Source: Bolinopsis microptera (lineage: Eukaryota; Ctenophora; Tentaculata; Lobata; Bolinopsidae). From it: DNA of 64,000 nucleotides. Below are positions 13,204 through 24,300 of this stretch, in pieces. The position numbers and the translations under genes are program-made. Below the pieces are notes generated by a model. The model was not told the origin of the DNA. It searched no databases and saw only the letters and a program-made list of their open reading frames with translations. Numbering within the stretch: position 1 is the stretch's first letter; every line of letters begins with the position of its first letter. The DNA lies in assembly GCF_026151205.1 (NCBI RefSeq), contig NC_087078.1:6217675-6281674 (forward strand). The letters run 5' to 3'.

Positions 13204-13393
13204 TAATTAAAAAAAAAAAACTATATTCTTATTCAAAATTATAATACTCCTTCAAATAAGCAATTGTTACAAAGTAATTTTGTATTAAAGAAAAGATATA
13301 AGTCCGGTCCTATATTCGTCTCATAAAATGATATAAGTTAATATCTTGTATACTAACTGCGGGAAGTTGGTTCGTATTAGCTCGGACAGTCCC

Positions 13394-13550
13394 CTATGCA
13401 AACGTCTAGGCAACGTCCGTCAACAACAAAAGAACCTCTATGCAAACGTATATGCAACGTCCCTGCACAATGAACACTCTATGCACACTCCCTGCACGGT
13501 CCGTCTATGCAACGTCTATGCAACGTCTAAGCACGTCCCTGCACAGTACC
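13394..13550 (+). repeat. degenerate short repeat (tctatgcaacgtc)
   Basis: The words tatgcaacgtc and cctgcac recur many times at irregular spacing, immediately left of the foldback repeat. Confidence 0.55.
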
Positions 13551-13555
13551 ATATG

Positions 13556-13917
13556 AACACCGGCTACTAGCCGCTACTAGCCGCTAGTAGCCACTTTTGT
13601 AATAACACTCCGCAACTTCACATTAACAACGGCCTACTAACCGGCACTTGAAAAGTGGTCACTAGGCCGGCTACTAACCGGCCTCACTAGCCGCTAGTGA
13701 CCACAAAGTGGCTACTAACCGGCTACTAACTCCACTATCCGGCTTATTTAAGCCGAGCTTCTAAAGCCAGACCTATTAGTAGCTCGATCTAAAACCGGCT
13801 ACTAGCCGGCTAGTGACCCTCTTAGTAGCCGGTTAGTAGCCACTTTGTGGTCACTAGCCGGCAGTAGCCGGTAGATAGCCGGCTAGTGACCACTTTTAGT
13901 GCCGGTTAGTAGCCGAA
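13556..13917. repeat. foldback array of ccggctactaaccgg / ctagtgaccac words
   Basis: The left half (about 13600-13735) and right half (about 13800-13915) are inverted copies of one another, for example gtgaccacaaagtggctac on the left and gtagccactttgtggtcac on the right, around a centre near 13750-13790. The short words are themselves near-palindromic. The whole block could fold into a long hairpin. It lies about 330 bp upstream of the orphan tail exon. Confidence 0.7.
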
Positions 13918-14247
13918 TGAATAAACTCGTTATGCTTCATATCTCGGTCATCTGAGAAGCTACAGTTCTAATTCTTTCAGGACAAACGTAATTCGAATGG
14001 CCAAACACAATTCAATAACATTTAGCTTGATCCGAATATCCAAACTATCAAATAAATGTGAAAATGAACCTCCATTTGAAAAAAATGAACGCGAATATTT
14101 TTCGAGTTGACAAATTCCTCGAACCAGTGGTGGTACTAAGTCATACCAGGAGGAAGTATTTCAATTGGGCACTCAGTGACTGAGCTATTAAGGCCAACGT
14201 TTGCACACTGACTTTTGGCCCACCCTGTATATCCTACACTTACGTAG

Positions 14248-14490
14248 AAAGCTCAAAAATGTCGAGGCCAGCAATGTGGTAATAATAACGCTATAAATAC
14301 TGCAGTTCCCAACCTTGCTGAAACAATCCCTTCGACTGAACACAACTACGGCAATGTTGTTCTCCGAGTTACCTCACCCACCAATGGTCATCTCTACAAT
14401 AATGTCGTGCTACAAACTGAACCTGCTCTAGACGAATCAGCATACGATTACGTACGAATCGAGGATGTGGTGAGGCACAACATTAGATGA
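14248..14490 (+). CDS. orphan C-terminal exon with YxxV tyrosine motifs
   Basis: A frame opens after a stop at 14245-14247 and ends in TGA at 14488-14490. An acceptor AG lies just before or within its start. The product's last ~65 residues contain HNYGNVVLR, HLYNNVVLQ and AYDYVRIEDVV, three tyrosines each followed by V at +3. This is the same kind of cytoplasmic tail as in the two receptor genes immediately downstream on the same strand. No ectodomain or membrane helix is visible upstream, where a foldback repeat and the transposon region lie. It is therefore either the last exon of a gene with a long intron or the remnant of a family member cut by rearrangement. That it belongs to this family is inference from motif style and position. 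Confidence 0.55.
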   Translation, partial: KAQKCRGQQCGNNNAINTAVPNLAETIPSTEHNYGNVVLRVTSPTNGHLYNNVVLQTEPALDESAYDYVRIEDVVRHNIR

Positions 14491-15948
14491 ACCAAGATTT
14501 GGCAGAGTTGTGAGTCGTAATTATTCCTATGAACTGATTAAGGAATCTGACTGTTGTCAAATTCTAAACTTAAAGTATTATATTTTTATTATTGGTTTGA
14601 GTTATTGTTTGCTACAAACTTAACGAACTAAGGAACTTGGCGTGCTAAATATTTCAGTTGTTTTTCAATGTATGTTATTAATTATTGTTTTGATCTTATT
14701 TTCAAAATGTATTTTATGATTATCAGGTAACTTTTTCATAATACGAGTGAATTTGTTAACATATAAGACTATCCCATGTTCAGTACTTTCATTTGATGAT
14801 TCCGTTTATAAAATCGGATAACTGACACGTTTTTTGTATGTTTTATTCAATGCATGTTATTACTATTGACAATAGATAAGGAGTGGTTTGTATAGTGATT
14901 AAAACATTATTGATTGAATTCTCCAGCGTATTATTTTGTACAGCGCATTAGTTTAGATATTTTAACTAAATTTTGTGAATATATCGGCGACAGAACTACA
15001 AAAACTGTGTCAGAACTAGGACACTAAATTGTGACTTATGAGGCTCCGACCACCAATGGCTAATATAAACAGCCCCCCTCTCCTCCCCAATCCCCACTCC
15101 CCGTTCATACCCACTATCATACTTGTGGGTGGTCAAAAGAAATATGCAAGTTTGCAAAGATGATACGATAAATGCTGTTTGAGTAGACGACATCTTCCGC
15201 GTGAGAATAAGAAACCTGATATTCCGTTACAAGGAATCATAGAAATGGGAATTTGAACGTTTTTAGTATTAAGCTACGATATTCGTTAACGTTTGCGTCG
15301 ACTGTCACTTTTGTAATGGAGCTATCAGGCCTGACTGAGATATTTGTTTTTGTTTAATTATCTGAAGCTCTACTAAACATAAGGAAATATAAACTATTTA
15401 TTCTAATACTATGGGCCCTTCTCTATTTACAAGTCGGACATATGGTAACAAATTGTCAGTTTTAAGTTACACAACTTTCTGCTTTTGACTTAAGTCATGC
15501 ACTGCGATACGATAAAATAATGTTAAATAGGACCAAAATTAGAGTTTATAAACTCTAAAGGATAAATCCTTTAGTGAACATAAAACTTCTAACGAATGAT
15601 GAACAAAATATTAGGATAATCAAGTTTCTTTTCACAACAATGTATAACTATCCAAGTTTTACGAAATTGAAAATTATTGTATCTAAAGCAAAAAGTTTGA
15701 AGTTGAAAAGTGCTCCCAGCTCAGCATCATATTATTACCTGGATAGAACCATATTCTTAAATTTCACCCCGTGACAAAGAGAAACCTGATAGCACGACAT
15801 GAATGACACTGGAATCTACCGCTAACAACTGATGTATGCACAACAGCGAGCAACTGAATTATCTTATTCCTTTTGTAACTCTTGCGTTTTTCTCAATTGT
15901 AGGTTGATTCATGGATATTAGTTGAAGTATTGATGCTTTGTTGTGCGG
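14491..15948. other. intergenic region upstream of receptor gene 1
   Basis: AT-rich and without convincing coding sequence. It probably holds the 3' UTR of the orphan exon and the promoter of gene 1. No TATA or other motif was confidently placed. Confidence 0.4.
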
Positions 15949-18900
15949 ATGGTGGTGCTATTTCTGGTTTTACAGTTCTTACTTATGGTATGCTATAATT
16001 TCTCGTATTTTATCTTAAATTGAAATCTACAGATTTTCACAACAGATTTCCTTAAGCAAAAAGTTATCATTATATGATAACCGATTAAATAGTATAAATC
16101 TTTCTTTTTTTTAATCGATAAAACAGTTTATTCACAATTAATATTCTTTAAATTATAATTCACTTTCAGGAGGAACTTTGCTCTAGTGGGGTTGGTAAAA
16201 TCAAGTTTCTGAGATATGAGGACGAATCTGACTGTGGTGGCGTCTTTTCTGATACCTGTGACTTTTACTTCAAACCAATGAAGATTCAAGACGGTAACGG
16301 AAAAACTCTGAAGAACATAGCAGAAACTGACGCTACCGATGACGAAGCTAATGTTGATTTGACTACAGTCAGTCAGCTCAGCAGTCCAATTCAGATGAAT
16401 ATTCCGACAAATAGGACAGTTAAAATTGTTACAACTGTTTGGGATAGTGATACTAATCCTGACGATGAGATAAGAGAAATAACAGATTTCATGGTTCCTT
16501 TTAGCACTGTATCAGTTGGTGATGATTGGAAACAGGCAATAAAAACCAGCTCAAACCCATATATGAAATTTACTGTTCAATATAAACTTACACAGTGTAA
16601 TGGTCATTTTACCGGACTGGGATGCAACTTTTGTACATCCAACTACTTCTCCGAGCTGTGTAACAAGTACTGTAAACCTGTGCTTGGAAACTACACTTGT
16701 AATAATACAACTGGAGATAAAATATGCGTCAATAATAAAGCTGGACTGAACTGTGATCGATGTAAAGTTGGTTTTGTTGGAGCAGACTGTGATTCATGTG
16801 CCCTAAACTACTATCCTAATGGAACATGTAATGTTCTATGTGAGTCAGTTTCAGGACAGTACAATTGCACTGATCAAGGATCAAAAGTGTGTCTAGGAAA
16901 GTGGAAGGGTACTGACTGTAATTCATGTATCAATCATTATTATGGACCTTCTTGTTCCGATTTCTGCAACGAGACTGCCAAATACAAATGTGATGATTCA
17001 GGACACAAAGACTGTAAGGACAACTACTATCCACAGCAACAATGTGATGTGTTCTGTGAGCCAGTTTCAAGACAGTATAACTGCAGCGACCAAGGAACCA
17101 AAGTGTGTCTAGGACACTGGGATGGTACTGAATGTGATTCATGTATCAATCATTATTATGGAACAAATTGTTCAAAGTTATGCAACGAAACTTTGCAATA
17201 CACGTGTGATGGATCTGGAGACAAAGTTTGCAAGGACAACTTCTATCCAAAACAGCAATGTGATAAATCATGTGTTTCTGTAACATACATACATGTTACA
17301 TGGCGAGATCTCCATCCAAAAGGATTAGTCTGCGTCGACTGCGTCATTACTTTGTATTATACAACTTCGGCGGGTAACATTTCTCCATCCCTTTCGGTCT
17401 GCAGCTAATCTTCTCATACAATCAATCGAGAGTCCATTACGATCCAATCTCTGCTCAGCATCCTCAATGAATACATCATTTAAGCTCTTCCTAGGCCTGC
17501 CTCTTGATCTCTTCCCATGCTTGGGTTTCCATTCAAGTAAATAGTTGGGCAACCGATCTTCAGGCATTCTACTGACATGTCCAAACCAACGCAGCCGTTT
17601 TGTTGTTATTATGTCAGCAAGGGAAGTTATTGATGCCCTTCTTAAAACATCCTCATTACTTACTCGATGGAACCACCTCACTCTCAGGATTCTTCTTAAG
17701 CAGTACTGATGGAAAGACTCCAATCTTCTTGTCTGCACTTGAGTCGTGTTCCATATCTCACATCCATAGGTCAGAATGGTAAGAACAGCTGCGATGTAGA
17801 TTCGCACTTTGTTGTTAATGCTTATGTTCTTATTCTTCCAAATGTTGTTGAGTTGGTTAAAAGCTCCGGTTGCTTTTCCAATCCTGACACTTATTTCTTT
17901 ATCAATCTTGCCATCTGATGTAATTTTGGCACCCAAATAAGTGAATTGAGTGACCTGCTTTGCAGAGTTTCCATCGACAGTTATATCTATGGTCCTATTC
18001 TCTGGGAGTGGGTGCTGCGATGTATCTTTCCCAATGACCATGATCTCTGTTTTCTTTGCGTTCATCTTTAAACCCCCAAGTCCACAGTATTTCGCAATAT
18101 TGTCCGTAGTTTCTTGCAGTCCTTCAACAGTGTCATCCATTCCTGCGATGTCATCAGCATAGTCAAGATCAATGACACATTTTTCCGGTTGTCTGGAACT
18201 TTGTCTGTACTGAAGTGTAAAACCACGGGATATATTCTTAAACTTCTCTGCAAGTTCTAATCCCCAGTTAAGTACAAGATTAAAAATAGGGGGCCCTTGC
18301 ACATCACCTTGTCCAGTCCCCGAATCGACATCAAACCATCTTGTCAATTCTCCATTGACACGAACTGCACTTTCAGTTGCTCTAAAGAACGCTTTGAAAA
18401 CATTGATATATTTTGTCGTTAACTGTTTCTGTAACAGGAAAGTACAATTGCAGTGACAAAGGAGATAAAGTTTGTCTCGGACACTGGAATGGTACTGAAT
18501 GTGATTCATGCTCTCTCAATTACTTCGGACCAGATTGTTTCAAGTTCTGTAATGAGACTGCAAACTACACATGTGATGATTCAGGAGATAAAAAATGCAA
18601 GGACAACTTCTACCCAAATCAGCAGTGTGACACGTTCTGTAAGCCAAACCCCGGTTTCTACACCTGCAATTCTACGACTGGTGAGAAAATATGTGGGAAC
18701 AGAACAACTGGAAAACAATGTGACCAGTGTGTAGTGAATTACTATCCGCAAGGAAAATGTGATCTGTTCTGTCAGGCAAAAACAGGGAAATTCAACTGCA
18801 GCGACCAAGGAGATAAAGTTTGTCTAGGACACTGGAATGGTACTGAATGTGATTCATGTGCCTTGAATTACTTTGGAACAGATTGTTCAAAGTTCTGTGA

Positions 18901-20359
18901 CAATTCATCAGCGAGATACACATGCAATAAAACTGGAGACAGAGACTGCAGGGAATACTACTATCCAGCACAGCAGTGTGATAAGTTTTGTCTTGCTGAA
19001 CCTAGTAACTACTCGTGTGACAACGCTACAGGAGAGAAGATCTGCTATGGTAAGAAGGCTGGAGATAATTGTGAGCACTGTATCGATGATTACTACCCAG
19101 AGGGAGAATGCAATGTGCTCTGTGAGCCCGAGGAGGGTAATTACACTTGCAGTGATGATGGAGAGAAGCTATGTGTTAAAAACAGAGCTAGTCCAGACTG
19201 CACATCTTGCATAGAAAACTATTATGGGAAAACATGCACAAATTTCTGTAAGGAAACCACGAATTACAACTGCTCTGAAGATGGTAACAAGATATGTTTG
19301 AACTCCAAAGCACTAGCGGATAAAAACTGTGTAGCTCCTGATGATGGTGGACATAAAGAAAAGGTAAAAGACGCTGACAAAACTGCAATTATTGGAGGGG
19401 CTGGTGGAGGGGTCGTACTGGTCATTATCCTGGTACTTTTGGGGATTTTAGTGGCAGCCAGGAGGAGACAAAAGAATGGCAAAGGAGAATATTTAAAAGA
19501 TCATATTGAGCTGGTTGAAAATCCTTGTGCTCTATACTCAACTATTAATAAATCACCGGTCTATGCAACAGTAGATAAACGGCCTCTTTCACCAGCAGCG
19601 ACAGACGAGCAAGATGTTTATGATCGACTGGACAGATCTCGTAAATCTCTTAAAGCCAAACCACAGACCACCATACCGAGTGAATATACGGAGGAAGAGG
19701 AGGAGGAGGAGGAGGAAGAGGAGGAGGAAGAAAGGTATGCAGACGCCTCTATAATGGTAACAGTCGCCAAAAATCAGTTAAATTTTCCCGGAGTGAATGA
19801 ACAAGATGTTTATGCAAAGTTAGACAGAGGAGAAAAATCGGATAAATCCCAAAGAGAGCGACAAGATCGTGAGGAAGAAGAAAGATACGCAGATCATGTG
19901 ATTTCTGTACCAACAGATGAACAAGCTGTATACGCCAAGTTGGACAGAACAGCAAAAGAGGATAATACCCAAGCAGAGAGAGAAGATTTTGAGGAAGAAG
20001 ATAGGTATGCGGAACATTTCCCAGCAACAGACGAAGAAAATGTCTATTCCCGACTAGACAGGACCACCAAGCCTCACAATATCCATGATAACCAGGAGGA
20101 AGATGAAACCTATGCCGATATCACCATCACAACAGCAAATCATCAACCCGCAGATGAAGACCTAAATGTCTATGCTCAATTGAACAAAAGAAATGCCAGA
20201 AACTCGACAGCTCCCCCAGTGGAAGATGGTGAGATGTATGCTGATGTGGCGTTTGTGAAGAGCAGAGGGAAAGATGATCGCGTGATGTTTAGTAATCCTG
20301 GTGCTGAAGAAGAGTGTGGGGAAGAAGCTACTTACATTACAGTTACTGAATTAGTTTGA
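15949..20359 (+). CDS. receptor gene 1: C2/MNNL + 13 DSL-like modules + TM + multi-tyrosine tail, interrupted by a LINE
   Basis: Exon 1 (15949-15987) encodes a hydrophobic start, MVVLFLVLQFLLM, and ends at a GTATGC donor. Exon 2 starts at 16170 after cactttcag in the same phase. Its first ~135 residues resemble the Notch-ligand N-terminal (C2/MNNL) domain: CDFYFKP, then VWDSDTNPDDEI and GDDW, leading to a degenerate first DSL. About 13 tandem DSL-like modules follow (pattern YYGxxCSxFC...YTCxxSGDKxC). Then come a membrane helix near residues 701-726 (19384-19458) and a ~300-residue tail. The tail has five units, each with a VYxxL(D/N) motif and, about 20-40 acidic residues later, a YAD/YAE motif, plus YSTI, YATV and a terminal YITV. 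A poly-Glu run lies at 19692-19733. A LINE splits module 6. Without it the frame closes exactly (about 1025 residues). As drawn, the allele would truncate at 17408 inside the LINE. Function is inferred: a cell-surface receptor or ligand signalling through SH2 partners. Confidence 0.8.
15988..16169 (+). other. intron 1 of receptor gene 1
   Basis: Starts GTATGC and ends cactttcag. Phase 0 on both sides joins the signal-peptide exon to EELCSSG. Gene 2 has the same arrangement. Confidence 0.65.
17273..18436 (-). mobile_element. 5'-truncated LINE insertion with 13-bp TSD in receptor gene 1
   Basis: The sequence tgtttctgtaaca occurs at 17273-17285 and 18424-18436, bounding a 1138-bp insert. The insert lies on the minus strand, 3' end at the left, and its last bases form a short catg/tatg-type tail rather than poly-A. 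Removing the insert plus one duplication (1151 bp) restores an uninterrupted host frame. This is direct evidence of target-primed insertion into a coding exon. Confidence 0.9.
17325..18423 (-). CDS. LINE reverse transcriptase, C-terminal fragment
   Basis: Minus-strand open frame of about 365 residues belonging to the insert. It starts inside the reverse transcriptase (KYINVFKAFFRATESAV), so the element is 5'-truncated. Visible features are motif B-like SGTGQGDVQGPPIFN, the catalytic LDYADDIAGMDD, thumb-region LTILTYGCEIWN, and a C-terminal RWFGHVSRMP followed by RGRPRK. It is the same family as the LINE at 46.45 kb, judged by shared order and wording of these motifs. It lacks motif A and upstream domains, so it is not active. 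The intact frame suggests a recent insertion. Confidence 0.85.
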
Positions 20360-20520
20360 TTTAAGGAGTGTTTAAGTGGGTTTAAGTGCGTCGATGTTAA
20401 GTTATTTGTGGCATATTGTTATTAATATTTTCATCATATTACGAGTAGTTGGAAGTTATTGGATTTTTAAATCATGAATTTTTTTTTCTATTTACTATTG
20501 ATTATTGTCATTTTTACTAT

Positions 20521-20526
20521 AATAAA
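20521..20526 (+). promoter_or_regulatory. candidate polyadenylation signal of receptor gene 1
   Basis: AATAAA about 160 bases after the stop at 20359, in an AT-rich 3' region. The distance fits a normal 3' UTR. Confidence 0.5.
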
Positions 20527-21303
20527 AGTCAAGCATTGAGCATTCAAATTATTATTTTTTTACGAGTGTAGACTGTAGATTGAAAAAAAATTCATTTTGA
20601 TGTTGATTTTCACTACAAATTTCAGATTATGATTAGACAAGATGATTTGTTTCAATGCACTCAAATATTCACAGAATTACAAAGTGTGACATATTCAAAT
20701 CTCAGAAATTTATGAGAAGTACGGAGACGTAATTGGAAATGTTAATGGCAGAGTAAACCATCGATAATACTAATATAATAGTAATGATCAAAAAGTTGTC
20801 ATCTTACTTTGTGTAGTTTGGTAAGGGATTTAAAAACTGTAATGTGCACATTTTAACATTATCTCATCATGACATTCAGTCTGGAAATACTAACAAAACT
20901 CATCAGTATTATACCTTGTTTACTAATACTTTGATAGCCAAATATTAAAGCTACACTTTATAGAATTAACAAGTAATTTGAGAGTGAAATGCTTGTGTTG
21001 AGTACTGAGTTGTGTCTCCGTAGTAAGTTGTATTCTACCACGTCAATAAGTTGATACAGTAGCACGTCAATACCTCAATATGTTTAAGGAGTAGATCGAG
21101 CAGTTAAGAGGAAGTTCAAACTCCGACCAGGGTCAAGTTAATACTCACATCGTGTATACTCACTACTCAGTAATACATCCTTTTTTACATCGTGCTGGCA
21201 AATATTGTTTACCTCTTTCCACATTTGTAATGCCATTGAAGGCTTGTAGTTTTTGATGTACTCATTATGTCCTGACCGTTTGGTGGTAGCAGCAGGCAGA
21301 TAG
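20527..21303. other. intergenic region between the two receptor genes
   Basis: No coding sequence seen. It should contain the gene 1 terminator region and the gene 2 promoter, but I cannot place specific sites. Confidence 0.4.
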
Positions 21304-24300
21304 ATGAGGGCACTAGTATTCTTGGTAACGGCACAACTTCTTTTGGTAAGATTATTTAAGCCAGATTAGAATTTTATATATTTACTACTTTTACTATTTC
21401 TTTTGAACTTGTTTACGCTTATAATTCGTTAAGGCAATAGTGGAATATGCTCATCGGTTGAAAATAAGTACTTTCATCTATTATTTAATGATTGCATCTC
21501 AACTATGGTGTCTGTATAAACTACAAATACGAAGACTGAATAGCGTTTTCATCATTTAATTCTATTGCTATTCGAAACTCACTCACAGGCTGTGTGTTAC
21601 TGCAGTGGACAAGGTCAAGTGCAATTTCTGACTTACACAGATTCAAAATCTTGTGGAGCTTTGGAACGTGGGTGTGACTTCTACTTTAGAAACGACATCT
21701 GGGTCCCTACCCTCGCACAAGATTATTCTCAATTTTCTTGTTGTGTCCACAACTATACCGTTGATCAGAGTCACATCTGATGACTTCAGTGAAAGGGCTG
21801 ATGACTTCAGTGAAAGAGCTGGTGACCTAGTGAAAGTGCTGGTGACGATGAGAAAGACCATAAACCAGGGATTCCTTCGGGAGCATGTAAGATTATATCC
21901 AAAGTTTGTTCGCCAATGGGGTGTGTCTGGGTGTCAAAGATCTTCAAGGTGGGTGCTACTTGTGATGAACTCTAGAAGGATGGGATGGTAATACTCGGTC
22001 TGGCCGTCTGGAAGCCCATAGAATTCCAGTTCAGAAACCGAGTAAGGAGGTGCGGCTACTGATGAGAAGCCTCCTTAAAGTTTATTTGGGTTAGAAACGA
22101 CATCTGGGTCCCTACCCTCGCACAAGATTATTCTCAATTTTCTTGTTGTGTCCACAACTATACCGTTGATCAGAGTCACATCTGATGACTTCAGTGAAAG
22201 GGCTGATGACTTCAGTGAAAGAGCTTGTGACCTAGTGAAAGTGCTGGTGACGATGAGAAAGACCATAAACCAGGGATTCCTTCGGGAGCATGTAAGATTA
22301 TATCCAAAGTTTGTTCGCCAATGGGGTGTGTCTGGGTGTCAAAGATCTTCAAGGTGGGTGCTACTTGTGATGAACTCTAGAAGGATGGGATGGTAATACT
22401 CGGTCTGGCCGTCTGGAAGCCCATAGAATTCCAGTTCAGAAACCGAGTAAGGAGGTGCGGCTACTGATGAGAAGCCTCCTTAAAGTTTATTTGGGTTAGA
22501 AACGACATCTGGGTCCCTACCCTCGCACAAGATTATTCTCAATTTTCTTGTTGTGTCCACAACTATACCGTTGATCAGAGTCACATCTGATGACTTCAGT
22601 GAAAGGGCTGATGACTTCAGTGAAAGAGCTGGTGACCTAGTGAAAGTGCTGGTGACGATGAGAAAGACCATAAACCAGGGATTCCTTCGGGAGCATGTAA
22701 GATTATATCCAAAGTTTGTTCGCCAATGGGGTGTGTCTGGGTGTCAAAGATCTTCAAGGTGGGTGCTACTTGTGATGAACTCTAGAAGGATGGGATGGTA
22801 ATACTCGGTCTGGCCGTCTGGAAGCCCATAGAATTCCAGTTCAGAAACCGAGTAAGGAGGTGCGGCTACTGATGAGAAGCCTCCTTAAAGTTTATTTGGG
22901 TTAGAAACGACATCTGGGTCCCTACCCTCGCACAAGATTATTCTCAATTTTCTTGTTGTGTCCACAACTAAACCTATTGAATTTTACAATACGGAGGGTA
23001 ATATACTCAATACAATTGCTCGAACTGAGGACACAGCGAACAGTGCAACAGTTCATTTCAGCACAGTGGATGGCTTGAGAGATCCGATTGATTTAATGAT
23101 TCCTACAAATAATGATATTATTTTTTCAATATCTGTGTATGATGAAGATATAATAAACAACGATGATTTCATAAGAACAATGAGTGATTTGACGGTACCA
23201 TTTTCCAATGTTACGAAACGTTCCGGTTGGATTGAAGAGACTTACACAACTACAAAATATAACAGAGGAACAAAAACCGCAACTCTCACTATCCAATATA
23301 GACTAGTAAGCTGTGATGAGTACTTCACTGGGCTAGGATGTAATTCTTGTGAGACAAACTATTACGGAAAGGATTGTTCCAATTTTTGCTCCCAAAATGC
23401 AAACTACACGTGCGATGAATCAGGAGACAAAGACTGTAGGAACCACTTCTACCCAGACGAGATATGTGACACTTACTGTGAACCAGTGGAAGGAAACTAC
23501 TCGTGTGACAACGCTACAGGAGAGAAGATCTGCTATGGTAAGAAGGCTGGAGAAGACTGTGAATACTGTGTTGAGAATAACTTCCCAGAAGGAGAATGCA
23601 ATGTGTTCTGCTCACCAGAAATGGGGAAATACGACTGCAAACCGTCCGGAGAAAGGAATTGCCAGGGAAATTGGGATGGTTCTTATTGTGAAAGTTGTAA
23701 GATTAACTACTACAAAGTGGATTGTTCTAAGTTCTGTAATGAAACTTCAACAAACTACACATGTGATGGATCAGGAGACAAGGAGTGCAGGGACCACTTC
23801 TACCCACAAGGGATATGTGACACATACTGTAAACCAGTGGAAGGAAACTACTCGTGTGACAACGCTACAGGAGAGAAGATCTGCTATGGTAAGAAGGCTG
23901 GAAAAGACTGCGAAGACTGTGCTGAGCATCACTACCCAGAAGGAGAATGCAATGTGCTCTGTGAGCCGGAGGAAGGGAATTACACTTGCAGTGATAAGGG
24001 AGTAAAGCAGTGTGTTGGGAACAGAACTGGATCAAATTGTGAGCAATGCCTCGCTGATCACTTTGGAAAAAATTGCTCCAAGTTGTGTAACGACACTTCA
24101 GCTAACTTCACGTGCGATACATCAGGAGACAAGGAGTGCAGGAACCACTTCTACCCTCAAGAGATATGTGACAGTTACTGTAAACCAGAACCAGGTAACT
24201 ACACCTGTAACATTACTACCGGAGACAAAATATGTGAGAAGGGGAAATCAGGAGACGCTTGCGATGAGTGTAAAAACGAAAAGATAGGACAGAGTTGTGA

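Larger units (their letters stand above)
3309..13229. mobile_element. composite nested-element region with outer inverted repeats
   Basis: Imperfect inverted repeats of about 125 bp (3361-3487 and 13082-13203) bracket about 9.6 kb. A 13-base direct repeat, aaaactatattct, lies just outside them (3309-3321 and 13217-13229) and could be a target duplication. The interior holds a decayed LINE, a Mutator-like element inside that LINE, and three G homopolymers. Whether the outer repeats are the ends of one element or two old insertions in opposite orientation is not settled. Confidence 0.4.

Noticed and set aside
15574-15774. 66-codon plus-strand frame upstream of receptor gene 1
   Set aside because: Lysine- and leucine-rich from AT-rich sequence, no acceptor or motif. 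Does not join the signal-peptide exon.
18453-19214. Secondary frames overlapping receptor gene 1
   Set aside because: Out-of-frame shadows of the cysteine-module repeats.
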